Source: Rhynochetos jubatus | Taxonomy: Eukaryota; Chordata; Aves; Eurypygiformes; Rhynochetidae | NCBI GenBank assembly: GCA_027574665.1 | Contig: CM050655.1 | Coordinates: 13,821,170 to 13,885,169, forward strand | Direction: 5' to 3' | Length of the DNA stretch: 64,000 nucleotides | Shown here: piece after piece, positions 1 through 15,400 of the stretch | Numbering within the stretch: position 1 is the first letter of the stretch | Layout of the letters: each line of letters starts with the position of its first letter | Translations under genes and position numbers: made by a program | The notes under the pieces: generated by a model | Database searches by the model: none | What the model was told of the DNA's origin: nothing | What the model saw: the letters and a program-made list of their open reading frames with translations, nothing else

Positions 1-2507
1 AAAAGTGGTTCTACTGCCTCCACCTTTGCAATCTGTTAGTTCATCATCAGGAGAGTAGAAAAGATTCCCTTTCCTGACTACAACCTGTTAGTCTTTATTA
101 TACTACCATTTAATTACCTACTTTACTCACAAAAGTTTGAATACATCAAGTATCTGCTGGCATTTACCCTGAATTCTCTGCAGGGAGACTTCAACTCTTT
201 GAGGGTTTGAAAAAACTAAATTCCTTATTCATGGCTCTACTAATGTACCACATGAAGTGCTGATCGGCTGCTTAGTCTTTCCTCCGCATGTATTTTCTAG
301 TCTGTTTACACTACCCAAATATAACAACTGGGTACTGAATATCAATTCAGTGACCAGTTTTGATCACTACCTTCTACACGTACAACCCCAAGCTTGCATC
401 ACATGTATTTCATTGCCAGAACATTGAATAAACATATATAAGCTATGACATTATTGCCACCCTCCTGTATTTTTTTAGTTTCTAACTACCCCTCCATAAA
501 AGAATGACAACATAGAAGCTGCAATGATCCATGGCAAATCAAATTCATTCATTTCTTATTCAAGCATCTTATTTCCTTAGTTCTCAGCCCATCTAATATT
601 TACCGTTTCCTCACACTCTATTATCATCTGAAAATTTTACTAATATTCTGCTGTTTTCTTTTACAGCAGACTCCTGATACACTTTCAATTCATGCTTTTA
701 AAAATCAGGAGTTCATCTACGTACACAAGATTAAAAACCAGAATAAACATTTGTTCAGTGTTGTGGCCCACTATACCTTGCATTTGCTATCTGTTGCTTC
801 CAACCCTGAGTTCAACTCTAGATTTATTATCCTCTGGGCTTTTAAAATTTGTTTGAAGCTTATCAATTGAAACTCTACAGTCCTAGAAGTGGAAGCTTAA
901 GAAACTGTTTACTTACCATCTGTGTCAAATTACTCTCTCAGTACATGATCAGAAATAGAAGACTTGAGCAATTTAATTTTTAGAATCTTTTTTCCAGGAC
1001 CTGGAGGCTGAGTGAAGGCTTTAGTAGTGCAGCCTGGTCAGAAGGTACAAGTTACTAACAGGAATCACCTTTTTTATTGAAATATAAGGAGTAAGATGCT
1101 ACTTATTTTTAAAAAAATCTAGTATTCATATTAGATACTAGCATCTAACAGGTAAATATTAGATTAACATGGCCAAATTACACAAAAACCGAGCTGAGTT
1201 ATATGGGTAAGGGGACTTGCTTCAGTATATTCCACAAAATTCCTGATCTTTTTGAAGAAAATTTACATTCAAAATACACTTGGATTTCTAGTCAGGAAAG
1301 GTGCAGTGAAGTAGAGGAGACTGCCACTCAAGATAACCCTTTAACAGCTCTCCCTTGGAAACTGGATATGCAGAGGGATAGGAATAGAGCAGCAGAGAAT
1401 GCATGCCTAGAAGAGGAGAAAATAGCTGCTGCTATAACTGTGATGCATTTCTGCTTGTTAGACAGCATGAAAGTTGCAAGGGAGTAGTAAGCACTACTAA
1501 AAAAAAATAAATAATAACCCCCCTAATTCTGTGTAATTAGAGCCTCTGCTGAATGACCAGCTGAACACAATGAAACAAGGACAAACTAAAGAGAAGTCAC
1601 AGGAGATTTAGGTGGGATTTTGAGCAAGGTCTAACTCCACTCCCAAAGTCAAGTGAGCTCTTACTAATCCTATCCTTAATAAATTATCTTTTAAATTGAC
1701 ATGGCTACTGATCCTATCAGTGGTTAGGTACAAAAGCCACTTTATATGTGTAATAATTCCACAAGCATAGTGGTTTCCATTCAAGAGGCCATCTAATGTC
1801 TGCGGTTCAAGATTGGGGCACAGCACTTTCGGCAAGGAGAAAAAAAAAATACAAAAAGATCTCAGTCCTTGCTGCAATTGCAGTAAATCAGTAATTAACT
1901 TTTTAATATGGGGTGTTATGAAAGGATTGAGGGTAAGGTGAAAGCGCTGACTTTCACCTCTGCTACAGTTCGACAGCAGGAAGACTCCTTTAGATCCTAC
2001 AGATTTACAGAGGCTGTTGGTTGAAAAGAAAACATTGTGTGGATTTCTGTGAGGCTTCTGTGAGAGGCAACAAAGGTTGTCCTTTCTGAGAAATGTACCC
2101 AGAATGAGAATATCTCCTGCTGGACAGCTTGGACAAAGAACTGTAACTGCCAAGAGCTGAGGAAAGCTGCCAAAAGGAGGGGGAAGAAAATTAAGCAATA
2201 GAAAAACACTAACATTTTATCAACAAAATCTTTAGGGTAGGGAATGGCAAACTTACAAATACCAACAGTCACCATACACAGAACACTCTGAAACAGGAAA
2301 GAGCCAGAAATCCCAGCTGGAGAGCACGGTAGAAGACTTTGAACAGGAAATGGGGAGCTCACATTACCATCGTTCAAAATGCATGATTTTCAGAGAGGGC
2401 CCAGATAATAAACAGTTACAAACCTATAACCCCTCTTAATACTATGAGTAGTAAAAAATGTGATGAATGAACTGCAGTTAAGATGCTCCACTGTCTAACT
2501 TACAAGG

Positions 2508-2534
2508 TTAAGGATATTAAGGATCCTTAAGGAT
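2508..2534. repeat. Short direct repeat with palindromic core
   Basis: The 8-mer TTAAGGAT occurs three times in 27 bases (2508, 2517, 2527). The last two copies create a 14-bp perfect palindrome, TTAAGGATCCTTAA, at 2517 to 2530. Local slippage duplication is the simplest explanation. Confidence 0.7.
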
Positions 2535-5500
2535 CACCACCTGTAAACTCTGGGAAATAGTCTCAGCCACTTGGTAAAGCCTGACGCACACGTATCAGAC
2601 TCCAGACGCTTTCAGGTAACGCTTTGCTGCCAGTCACCAATACCTGGGCTTTGTTCAATCATTTCCTGGGTTGAAATAAAATGCGTATCACCCATTGCAT
2701 GAAAACAACAAGATAAATTATTATAACTCCTGTGCAGAACTACAATTATGCAGCCACTCAATGGTTACAACAATGACTTCAAAAGTAAAACTATTCTTTT
2801 TCTTCCATAGCCAAGATAGGTAGAAAAACCTCAGAAAACCAACACCAGCGTATTCCAGAAAGTTTCCAGAAAATACGACCAATGAGATGGTACTGGTGAA
2901 GCACGAGAATATTTAAGTTCTGTCCTCAGATAAACTATCATTTTTCTTCATTCCAAGCAAGCATTCTCTCACGTACTTTTATGTGAGTTTGGGAAGCAAT
3001 TCCAAAGAAATATCTTCAGTGTTTTTCTACTCCCATGTAATCAGGCCTAACTTTGACACAAAGTTACACCTGACTGTGGAAACTGAGCTGCTGCATTACT
3101 GCCACATAGAGATTAGATACTACTAAAATTAAGAACACAGAGCCACATGCCATGCTTTGCAGCATAGTTACTTCTCTCATTACAATCTTTAGCATATGCT
3201 TCTTCAGTAGTATGCAATTTGGTGTAGTTACACAGAGTATGTGTCTATGCATTTGTAAATGCATATGCATGCTATAATTCAAAAATATATGGCAGTTATC
3301 ATATATACCTGCTATTGGAGTTTTTATTTTAGCCTTAGCTGCACATGACTAATAGTATCTTGTTTGACTGGTTGGAATGTGCATATAAGAGAATGAGAAA
3401 AAATGTCATGTATTTGTTGACATGATTAGTGAAAACAGTCCCGTGTAAGGAGCTCTTGATTACCACTGACTATAAATTCTTATGAAAAACATACAGTAGC
3501 TGGCACTGAACTCTACGTGGCAGTAACGTACCAGCCCAGTCTGTACAGCCAACGCTTAAAATAGGTAGGGGATTACATGATGCAGGTGTAAATTAAGAAG
3601 GTATTAGGACGGGGTCCCATGAACTTTGAGGAAAAGAAACCAACCCTGAAACAAATGTAAAGAATTTATGATCCACCACAGGTTTGGGAAAGCATCTCCC
3701 CCCCTCCTGCACGACTAGCAAGAACTGCCCTTCATCTTTCTGAGAATGTATTCATGCTTGGTAGTCTGAAAAAACTACTTATATTTTTGAGGTTGTCTCG
3801 TCTGGCTTTGTAGGATCTTTTGGAACCGAGCTCTGCAATTTTCCACCCTAAGACATCTGATAGCTACACTAAAAATAGCCTCGTGGCAGTTCCTCTGTTG
3901 AACATACACCTACTGGTATGTGTCGTGCTGATCATAGCTTACAGTTCTCTTGGACCCTCAATCTACTGCGGATGCCCTAGGGGCTGTAACAGAATGAGTC
4001 TCGGTGTACTCTTTAAACGATCATTAATAAGTTATGCCTGTAATAATCCACATCAGAAGTGTATCTATTTTCTGCACGCCAAGTATATACAACGTAGCGA
4101 GTTCTCTGACCGCATGAGGTGGGGGGGATGCAAATCAATGAGGAGAGGGTATGAAGAACATCTTAGCATTGCTTGCACAGCTGTGGTGTCATTTTTTCCC
4201 CCCTGCATTACATTTTCCACTATTCGTGTCCCAACCAGTTAAATGCTCGTCAAAATCAACAAATTGCCTCCGATAATTTATTAAGAGCCAGTAGTAAGAA
4301 GAGTTAAACAAAATCCTGCTATGAATATCCACTCAGACAAGTTGGAGAAATTTGAACTTGTCCCCCCTGCCAGGGTTTTTCCCCCCAGACCACCTGACCG
4401 TTAGGGCTGCAGGGATGGACAGTAGTCTCTCACACCCTGGTAACTCAGAGGACACTTCCATAGTTATGCTAAAGCAGTTAGCAGCAGCAAATGCTGTTGC
4501 AGCAGGAATGTTTCCAGGCAGGTTTTGCTTTACATTTTTCTTCATACACATCAAACAGTTGCATTCTGTGTGTAAGTAGAATCAAAGATTATAGCAAAAA
4601 TAATCCAAATGCTTGAAAAAGCTTAAGTGCAGCTTTCTCATTAAAAGCAGCATTATAGTATCTAGTTCACTATTCTGACTAAAACATTTCTCTTTTACCA
4701 AGATCAAGGGAGTACAGTGAAAAAGGCCTACATTCCAGCACTGCAACACCAGCCAGCAATTTCTGTTTTGTTAACTGTTCAAAATGATTTTCAGCTGCTC
4801 TTGTAGCTGATAAAATGAAATTTCTGGAGCAACTGATTGTAAAAACACCCACAAAACACACAACCACAAAACCCAGTCTTCTTTATTCTGTCACCTTCCT
4901 GTAGGCTGAAGATATTAAGACAGTATATCCAAATTAGTCACTTGGTATCTCCAGTCCTGATCTTCTTTTCATTTATGGTTTTTAGCAATGTAATTATTGC
5001 ATAGGTGAACCTTCCAAATGGGAGCTTACAGACAACACCACAGAGAGGGTTGGAAAAGTTTAGCTGTTCTCCTTCTTTCAAACACAAGTTTGCAGGAACT
5101 GTCTTATTGGAGAAGCATGGCAACTAAAGCCACTTCAAAATGTGAGCAAGAACCAAGCTAATCATACTGATCATAAGTGAAATTGTCATGAAACATAATA
5201 TGTACTGAATATGAAGAGAGGAATGGAGTAGGTAGGGCGAGGGGGAGGCATACTGAAAAGTGAGAGCATGTTTGATAGCATCATCCCTTAAGGTGTAGAG
5301 TATCACTCCTCTACACCGCGAGCCTTTCATTGTCACTTTGCAACTGTTGGCTTCAACCAGGAGCAGAGGAAGATTACCCATATATGTGCTAATTTGGTCA
5401 ATTTATTCTTCAAGAGTTGCCTTGATTTAACATAAACATAACAAAGTCAAAGTTAACAACTGCTTGCACTAAAGTATATCACTCACGATCTTATCTTTCC

Positions 5501-8216
5501 ATGCACTTCTTGCAAGCATGGTGTGCAGCACATCATATTATTACCTGACTTTAAACTGGTAACATGGAGAAGGTCTGTCCTCAGCTTTGAGACTAAGGAT
5601 ACAAAGAGGCAGGCAAGAGAATATGGAAGTTGTTAAAGGATTCAGATTCTAGAGACTTCAAGCTTTACTTTAAAATCTTTTTTTTGAGAAGGTAGATGAC
5701 AAAAGTCCCTGTCACCCCCAGTCCACTGAATTACCTGTAGAAAAAAAAAAAAAGAAATAATTCCTGCAAATCCCAGAAGGTATATAAAGCTTTGATATCC
5801 AAAAGCAAGGAAGCAGTTGGGCTGACAAAAGGACACTATCCCGGAAATCAGTGCCTATTAAATGTATTTAGAACCAGCACGATCCTTGCATGCACTCCAG
5901 GCAATCCAATTTCTCGGCTGTACAAACACAGGGTAGATGTGCTGATTTTTTGTGGGAAGGTGATTTATCTCTATATATGGTATTGGTGAGGTGAACTGGA
6001 ATGCCACGTACAGCTGACATCCACATTTTATTGAGATGAGCTGAAGTTTGGAGAACAGGGTAGCAGAGAGGAAACACTTAAGAAATTAAAATAAAAAAGC
6101 TTTAGAAATTTTTATTTTTTACTTAGTAATAAAGGTCTTGGGCTATTTAATCTAGGAAAATGAAAAGGCAATGTGATTAGAGGACAAAAGAACTTGTGTA
6201 GAAAGAAAGCACTGTGTAATTTTAAAAAACTCTTTACCTGGGAGAAGGACGAGAAAAAAGAAAAGAAAAAAAATCAAACTGGTAACTAGTGACTGAGTCC
6301 ACTTTTAATGCAGAGGGTGATTAATCACTGAAGCTGATGCTCTGCCTGTTGCAGGGGTGTTTTTCAGATCAAGAAGGTATTTTTAGCCAAAAGATTTTAG
6401 AAAGATTATACAAATCTTGGCAAAATTCAATAGCTTACACAATGAAGTTGGTCAGAATAAACATTTCCATAGTTTCTGCCAGCTTGAAATTTGGTGAAGA
6501 GTTAGACCTTCCTCACAGCATTTTAATGTGAAGTTTTTGATTCACTTTTCTACATAAAATTCCATTATACACTAAGGTATATAGTAGCATCAAGTTGATT
6601 TTTCAGTAAGGTTGTTACTTCACAGCAGCAGAGGGGAAGAAATATGAGCACACACAATGAAACAGTTAAATCCATTGCTAAAACGCAAGCCCAAGGGAAC
6701 TGAACCATATTCCAGCCATGTCTGCAGGGCTGAGTTGTCAACTCATTAGGTAAGTCTTTTTGTAGACAACTGACCCTGTCATATAACAGGCATTCTTTTT
6801 TCCTATTCTCTGCCCAAGAAAAATACTGAGTACACTGAAAGGAAATAAACCCACACATGGATAAAACAGACCAGAAAACACACCTAAGAGGACACACTAT
6901 CAAAGCCTCGATCAACAGGTCTTCTCTACCTGCACAGCAATACATACTACTGCAGACAGAGCAGGCAGGGTGCAGGTATTTAAGCTTGGAAATCCCCAGG
7001 ATACCATCAAGAAACCTCTTTACACGTTCAGAAGTTCTTCTCTAAGCAATTTAAGAGCCAAGTGAGTGGCAAGAAAGGGGTATATGGGTGAAGGTAACCT
7101 CCTGACATTTGATTGCCAAAAGGCAAACAGTCTCTATTTTCTGGGTGTGATACATAGCATTCCCTTTTTCTTTTGATCACTTTATTTTTTCCAGTTGGTT
7201 ATTTCTGACCTTGATTCTTCTACTTGTTTCACATAGATCAGCCAGGGCAACCTTGGCACATTCCAGGTCAGATGCAAATTTATACTCCATGCTCTTCATA
7301 GTTTCAAAGAGGAAGAAGAACTGACCAGCTTAGGGGTTTTCGTTTGTTTGGTTGGTTTGCTTGAAAGGAGCACCTTTTATTTTCGTGATTTTCCCTACAC
7401 ACTATGTTTTTGAAACACCATGAAAATGTTTCAGCAACATTTGTCAAGCCAAGGAATTAATCTGAAAACATTTAAAAGAGCAATTAATTTTTCCCTCCTA
7501 CTCTGCATTACAACCAACGTAACAGAGAAGGAAACCTATTACCCTGCTTTTCATGTCCCATTTTTTCCTAATCGTGATCCTGCTAGGAAATATCTGCTGC
7601 ATGTATTGCAGATGAGAAGGCTTCTTCCCACAGCTAAGTTGGCTCTTTCAAGAAAGAAGTATTTGCAATCCACATGGCACCTCTACAGCTCACTGACAAC
7701 TCCCACCCAAAGGGGAGTACCACAGAGCCGCCCTATTTCGCCCCAAACCTCTCCACTTGGGCTGTTATCAGTGTACCCAATAATGCACAACAGCATTTTG
7801 CATATGACTTTTAGGCACAGTAGACACGAAGTTGATTTAAAACTGGAATGTTCTCAGTGACAGGTTTTATGCTTAGTCTTCCCAAACATGTAATCTTATT
7901 TGAACCCTCTATGCCTCAGGGTAAGGAGGAAAACTTAAACTATACACTTAATAACTTTACTCTTCATTGTAAAGCAAAGTGCAAGAGAGTGAAATAGCTG
8001 TAGTTCAAGGTAAGGAGAACAATGAACCTTATATATCCTATCAACACCGAACTACATTGTATGGTCATTCCTGATCTATAGGACTCCAGTAATGGACACA
8101 GTAGATGGATCTGCATTGATGTGACTGGACTATCCAGCCAGGCCTTGGGCTGAGCTTGGCAAAACAGAGAACAAGGGATAGTCGCTTGATAAAACAGCCA
8201 GACACTCTAACTGGGG

Positions 8217-8238
8217 AAAAAAAAAAAAAAAAAAAAAA
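8217..8238. repeat. Poly(A) tract, 22 A
   Basis: An uninterrupted run of 22 A follows CTGGGG and is followed by GACAAAGG. No retrocopy body can be recognised on either side, so it is recorded only as a mononucleotide repeat. Confidence 0.9.
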
Positions 8239-9850
8239 GACAAAGGAAGTGAAAAGAAAGAAGTGAAGGGATTTTTCTAAAGGCTATAGAGTAGAGCAGT
8301 GGCTGAATGAGTAACAGGAATACAGCTCTTCCCAAGTCCAGCCTATTGCACTAACCACAAGACGTGCTGCTGCATACCAGCAATTATTTGTCAAGACCAA
8401 GACTTCACTGTGTATTGATTCACTACGTAGAAGCTGAATACAGACCAGCAGTTCAGAAGTGTAGTAAGAAATCAATGGATCACTTAATTTATTTCCCAGT
8501 ATCCATTGTTCGTTATGAGATGCTTCAACACAGCATTTATTGGAGCTCTCTAAGCAACAATGCAGCCCTTCTTAATCCAAGAAGTAACGTATTTTTCAAA
8601 ATTCCATTTCCAAGAAGATGCTTGAGCAGCTAAAAGGTTTAAAATTGTTTAGTTTATCAAGCTCTCTGGGGGGAAAAAGAAAGGACTGGCAGGCGCAGCA
8701 GTGAAAACCAACTCCCCAGAGAAGGGGAGAAGTTTGGGCACTACACAGAAAGTGGAAAAATGGCCAAAGTATGAGTTGTGAAAATTCAGACTTCTAAAGA
8801 GTGTTCCTACAAGATCTCACATTTCTTCGCAGACAGTAACATATCTAAAGTTATAACAGTCTTCTGAGATTGGTAAAGATAGCCCTTTCCCTGCAGATTA
8901 GTTATCCAAGGTGCAAGAAGATAACATTCCCAAAGCCTGACTTTTACTGGTCAGGTCAAGTATTTTCTGATGTTGATATGAAACTCATTCAAAATAGCAG
9001 ACTTTACTAACACACAAAGCTATAAACATCTGTAGAGCAGCAAAGGGGTTGGTTGTTTGGGTTTTAATGCAGCAGCATAGGAACACTGTCAATCATTCAT
9101 CAGAGGCCCACTGTACATAGTACCAACACCAAAATATGGTTCTCCACATCGTATAGGTACTGATCTGTACTCACCCTGGTTTTGCTTATGAACATGAGTT
9201 ATTTGTATTTCTAAAGCAAAGTGAAAAGTAAGAAAGAAATGTATTCTGAGAGAAAGAACACATCAGCAAGTCCTAAGGGGGTTATACTGCATTAACAAAT
9301 ATTTTACAGAGTGTGTTTGATAGGTGTATAGAAATAGATGCAATATTTTTGGCCAAACTATTTAAATGTAGATATTCATTGACTATTTGCTACCATAGCT
9401 AAGGTAAAGAATTGGTATTTTAAGAAAAGCAAGTGTTCGGAACTCCAAAACACAAGTGCCCATGCAGTCATTTGGTACAGTCATCTGCCTGTATAGATGC
9501 TGTGCAATGAACACTGTCAGAATCACATGGTTTTCTTTCACGCTGGAGATGTGTGGTCCTATAAGAGTAAGACTAAGGTTTGTGGTTTACTGATTACAGG
9601 AAAAAACCTGCTGTGTTTCTGTCTATATGAACTGCATTGTGGCCAATGGATAAGTATCTATGGTTTACTCTTCTACCAACACATAGCCTCCATTGCCATG
9701 TACACTTAAGAAGCTGAACTAAACTAACTGCTTTTGTCTCAACAGCTATGCTATTTAGCAATGTTTCAAATCTAGAGCTAAAATTTCATGCTTTTGTAGC
9801 ACTGAGGAGATTTAGCCAGTGACTAATTTCAGGACACAGCAAGGCATGCC

Positions 9851-9866
9851 AAAAAAAAAAAAAAAA
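9851..9866. repeat. Poly(A) tract, 16 A
   Basis: Sixteen uninterrupted A residues lie between GGCATGCC and TTAGGTC. There is no sign of an associated retrotransposed gene. Confidence 0.9.
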
Positions 9867-10100
9867 TTAGGTCATGCACAGTGTCATCTGAATAATGAAT
9901 TCCCTTATGTATCCCTAGAGGTCCCCAAGTTAAGAGCAAACAAAAAGGGTTTTGGACAAACTGCAAGACAATCTAGCTTGAGCTAGATGTCAAAATTCTA
10001 ATAAGATGTGTCAGATATCAGACAAGACAGTCAAAGAAGAATAATATGAAAGAAATTTGTCCACAGTAAAGTATTATTTTTCTGTTAATAGAGACTGATT

Positions 10101-10122
10101 CCCGCCCGCCCCCCCCGCCCCG
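10101..10122. repeat. C-rich tract with embedded G
   Basis: This 22-base stretch is C apart from three single G residues, inside strongly AT-rich surroundings. The complementary strand has G runs of 3, 3, 8 and 4, which could form a G-quadruplex. Confidence 0.75.
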
Positions 10123-13100
10123 ATCATATTTGTACATGATTTTTCCACAGAATCTGACCTAATCCTAAATTGCTGAAAAAATCCCACCACAGTCCATTAT
10201 ACTTAAACCATATTTTATGTTGGGTGAAACCTGGGAAGGAATAGCTGCATTAACTGCTGACAGATCATCAAAAGTCTTCGAGGAAACTAACTGTATAGAG
10301 CAAGCAGCAGAATCACTGCACCTTAAGAAACCAGTGGTCAAAGCAAACAACTGGGAGGCACCATTTCAATATGCACTTTTAAAGCCTGAAAATAAAGAAA
10401 ATGGCAATTGCTGATTATAATGATTGCTGCTGCATAAAGTCTGAGCGATTCTCACTTTATCCCTAAGCAAAGTATAGCCTGAAGTTGGATGCAGAAAATC
10501 CAGGTGTTACAAAGTATTTTTCTCTACTTTGAAGCAGTATATTTTGAAAGTTTTCAGAAAGAAACAAATAACAAATAAATTAAAAAAAACCAAACCAGAT
10601 TATCCTAACAATGCACATTTAGCAGCTGCTTTAAATCTTCCATTTGTAAATTGTTTCATGAAGCATCATGAAATAAATGCTGGCATCCTATATTTCTGGG
10701 TCTGTTACTTTTAGAATAACTGAGATAGGATTTTATCTAATGGTGATTAAAACATTTTTATCCCCCCACGTCTTCTCTCACAATGTTGCCTCTAAGGCTT
10801 TCTTGATGTGTGTTGTTAAAAAAAAGAGAGAGAAAGAAAAAGGTCTCATAGATGTAGGAAGATGTCTACTTGGAGAAAGTTTGCCAGAGTATATAGCTTC
10901 AGTCAGTTCAAAGATTTATAGTGTACAGTACTTGAAAAATCAAATGTCGTCTATAATAAATCATTCCTTTATAATAAATGTTTCAGTAGGAACTAGTGAA
11001 AAGTTATTAAGGACAGCATAGTCTAACATGGAGATAAAAAGCACCAACTTCTCAGGCAAAGCAGTGTGGTTTCTTTAAAGAAAATCGGTTCCCTCCCTCA
11101 ACAATTTGGCTACACTAATAAGCTAACAGAACAGGCAACAGTAGAGTTTGTGTGCTTTTTCACGAGACATTGTGAAGACTTGTCTGACAAATATTAACGA
11201 GGAAAAGAAATAACTGTGAGCACACATACATGTAACCAGAGACATACATGCATATTACTGCTAGGGGAGAAATAATATAAAACCACAATCTATTCTTCTA
11301 CAGATGAAGATCAATGAATACTGGAATAACCAAATCTCTATTTATGAATTATATTACTGATACATTTATTAAAGACTGGAAAGCAGAACAAGAGAGTCAT
11401 GAAAGGAAGGTGTTCAGAAGGAAAGGATTTCCAAAGCTAAACTCAGTAATTTACTCCGGTCTTAAGTTTTTGTTTTTTCATCCTTTTTTGCAGATGTATT
11501 CATTTCTCAAAAATTATTTGCCAAGTCCTTCCTACAAATGATTTTCACACTGTAGATCAGATGGGAGCAGTATATTACAAGGATTGGCTACGCATTATGT
11601 ACAGCTGGCTTTGTTGGCAATGTAAATCACTGGGTGTTCTTCTGAGTATGTAGATGTAGAGGAGTTCATACAAATATGCAGCCTATTGATGAAAAGTGCA
11701 TTTCGGTTCCATTCTCTCCCTCCCAAGGCTTCTCAGTGGAACGCATGTGCAACTGATGACCTACATCCAGCTGACAGGAAAATACCAGGCATCGTGCGTG
11801 GCCAGCGCAGGCAGACTGGACAAGTTGCCTGCACGATCAGGCCTCCATCAGCCAGAGTGCACACTATGCAGCCCCTAGTCTCCTACAGCGATGAGGATGC
11901 TGATGGCAACAGAGCAGGCAGCAGTTAAATGAAAAGGAGCAAATATGAAAGTTAAACAAATTAAAGTCTAGTGAAACAACCTATAAGCATTGACTTGCTA
12001 AATTTTGTGGTTTGGTTTGGTCTGTACCATTTATAAAAAGCGAAGCTAACCACAACAACGTTTAATGGGACCAATGCCTCTGAACTTGTGAGCCAGGTCA
12101 CTCGGTCACACCCAGCCTGCAACTGGTGGGAATGACATACTGTGTTCCCAGAGTCACCCACGATCTTTCAGAGAAGGCAATTCTGAGACAAAGTGCCTGA
12201 AACCATTTCCCATGCTTGGATGCACAGTGTTATCAGAAGCCCAGTGACTTTACCAAAAATAAGGAGAATAACCAGAGACGAGATGGAGAGGAAAGCTGCC
12301 TGGTCAGCAGGGACCCTCAGGACTGCAGCCAGGCACTGCTCTACCTTCTTCAGCCACGCAGAAGTATGCTGGTTGTGGAGGCAATAAAGCTAATACCTTT
12401 TGTTACTTACACATTCACATTTTTCAAACTCCTGGTTTGAGACAAAAGCTGGCAGTTTTTCTCCACTCTAAATTTATAACAAGTTTTTCACCTACACAGC
12501 ACTTTTTGCCTGGGATTTCAAAGTTGCTATTCTAAAAAAAATAATTGCAATTACAAATCTGGAAATACTTATACCAAATCTGTCTGGGTAAATAAATACA
12601 CAAATCAACTCTCATCTAAAGAGAAGTAGAAGGAAAAGTACATTCTGTGTTGTCATGTATCGAAATACACTATAAATACATAAAATGCTTTTATGCAAAA
12701 AGACAGAGCTGAGGGTTATTAAAGAAGTGATTGTAAAATATAATTTCTTAGTCAAAATGTTAACGGGCATCAAGTGTAAAGTCAAACTCAAATAACTATG
12801 CTTTATATGCCAGTAAGAACTGTTAAGTCCTGAACTCTTCCTATACAGGTATATTTAAGAAAGTAAATCTTGAGTATTTTTAACAACCAAAGCTAGGCAC
12901 TGTGGTTTGCAGAGCAGACACTGGAGTCCTTCCAGGAGATGGAAGCACTCCAGGTAGAGGCAGGATGCTAGGAGCAATTATGGCAGACCCAGAGCCTTCC
13001 TCTTGTTAGAAGAAAGAGTGGCTTATTAGTTCTGGGAATCTCTCACGACCAGGCAGTGGAAAAAAGGGAGCTGGAAATATTCCAGGTAAGATGTAGCAAA

Positions 13101-15397
13101 AACGGTTTGCAAACAAAGCACTCGCCGCAAGCTAGGGTTTTTTGTTTTGTTTTAATTCTAAACAATATCCTTCAGAAATACTAATGTCCCAGTTTAGCCC
13201 CTACTGACATTGCTGTACAAGCAGAAATTGGACAGAAACAGCAGAACTTTAAGTAAAAGAAAAAAGTTTAAAGCGCAAAGCTTGTAATAAATTACTAGCT
13301 TATGCTCGAAACTTCAGGGCCTCGGCAGACACTTAAAAGCCACAAAGACACACATGGCCAAGCAAACCCCAATCACTGCAGAGATCCAGAGCCACTGCTG
13401 AAAGTTTGGGTTTTCATTGCCTTGACTGGGTGGTCAGCTCAGCTTGAAAGGACAGCAGCGTTAGATGACACTGTGACTAGGGGCGACTAACAGACATAGC
13501 TGGTCCTGGGAAGAACAGGAAAAGCTTGGGTTTGTTTTCCATAACTATTCCACAGGCAGTGGGCTTAAAGTGTTATGCGTATAACAGCCCAAATGCCTAG
13601 GTGCCAAAAGGCAGACGGGTTCTTTAAAGCCGCTGCTTTGCGGCAGAGTTGTTTCTCACTCTTAACAGCGGTGCAACTTTACAACGCCATCTGAGTGGTG
13701 TGAAAAGAAAGGAATAAGTGAAATGAAGGCTTTTACAGTTCCCCAGTAGTGTCTGTCACTCAAAACACAGCCACTCTTAATCCTAGTTCCAATAAACAGT
13801 GGAAACCATTCCCCTGAAATTCATGTTGCAAAGCAGGGTAAAGGGAAGGGTTCAGACAACTGCCTTGCTCCCGGGCCCTGGGGGATGCCAGCAGCTTTAG
13901 CAGCCAAGTCAGCTCATTAGAAAAAGGCAGAAACTAGCTCAAAGGTAAACAAGACGACGAAATAAAGGAGAAATACTCTTCCTGTGTCCTGATTTTAGTC
14001 AGCCCTTTAAAGAGGATGAAATTCAGTGGGACAAATAGATTTCAGAAGCAGGCTAGCTGACTAGGACTCTTTGGTTTTTTTTACTGAAAATTGTTCTTGT
14101 TTCAGAGGAAAAGGTAGGATAGGACTTTGCATCCCAAATGCAGAACATTTTTTCAAGAGAGGGCATGTATTTCCATAGTACCCACTGTTAAAGCACACAC
14201 ATGAATCCCTGCTATGTGGGTTAGTAGTTGGAGTAAGAAAGCTAAGGTCACAGCTCTGGCTGGCTCTCCCTGCCAGGGGTCCGTGTTTATCCACAGCCAA
14301 GTCACTTTGTTGGCCCAAGTTTATATACCTACAGAGCTGGTTTTAATAACACCTATCAAATGGATGCACTCACCCTTATTAAGTATCAACAGAGTACTTC
14401 GTAATTCTAGAGACCATTCAGCTAAGGGTCATTGAAGAAAAACATTATTTTTAGAGCCTGGAAAGCATGATATGGGGACATTTTCTTCTCCCTTTGCTGG
14501 TTGAAACTTGGCCCACACCACTGATAAAATCTGACCTGATGGCTGTTTAGCGTCCTGTGTCAAATAATAGATAGTTTTGCCATTCCAAGCAAAGCGATTA
14601 CCAGAACTACACATTGGGCCACTATTGATGGCATCGATCCTTCTAGAAGCCGCACAGAAAGGATAAATAGGCTACATAATGGAAGAAACATAGAAGTGTA
14701 AGTGAAGACAAACTCTTCAGGGTATCATAGCATGAAAACATTTTGCAATTACTGGAATGCCAATATGGCAAGTTTTCATATAATATTCTGTGCCCTTTGA
14801 AAACACAGGGGGGACCTCTTCCTATTTTGAAACTCTTGCCAACAGCAACGTTCAGTTGAGAGCCTTCTTTTGTACCTCCACGGAGGAGAAAGCATAAAAA
14901 GCAAGATAACTGCAGAAAAAAAAAACAAGCAACAAAAAAAATAAACCCACAAACCCCCACCACACACAAGAGGGAGAACTGCTACTATAATCCATCCTAA
15001 ATGGATGGAAGGGGGAAAGGCAGGAATGTGGCTTCAGTCCCAGGACCAGCACAGAAGAAACAAAAGTATAAGTTGTCTTCCCTCAAGAGCAAGGAGAAAA
15101 GCCAGAGGAACAGTCTAGTTTGTGCACTGCTGTCAGGTGGGCTCACCTGAAGAGCATTTATGTCAACATTTTAGTCCAGACCAGGAACACGCCCCTGTCG
15201 TAAATCTTGCAGCTGTTCTCCCTCACCCTGCTTTTCTTCACATCTCACAGCACACACAGCATGCCCAAAACACAAATCTGAGCTAAAACGTGCTCTGACT
15301 GCTGAAGGCCACTCGGTGTAGATGGCAAGACTTGCTCTCTCCCTGAAGGGAAAAACCTGAAATGAGTAGAATGTGGATGCCAGGTCCATTGATCTTC

Positions 15398-15400
<3 letters not shown>

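Noticed and set aside
3820..4242. A 140-codon plus-strand frame
   Set aside because: It opens on TTG rather than ATG, has no splice-site support and no recognisable protein similarity.
7420..7860. A 146-codon plus-strand frame upstream of the gene
   Set aside because: It has an ATG but no recognisable domain or family and no neighbouring exon. Treated as chance.
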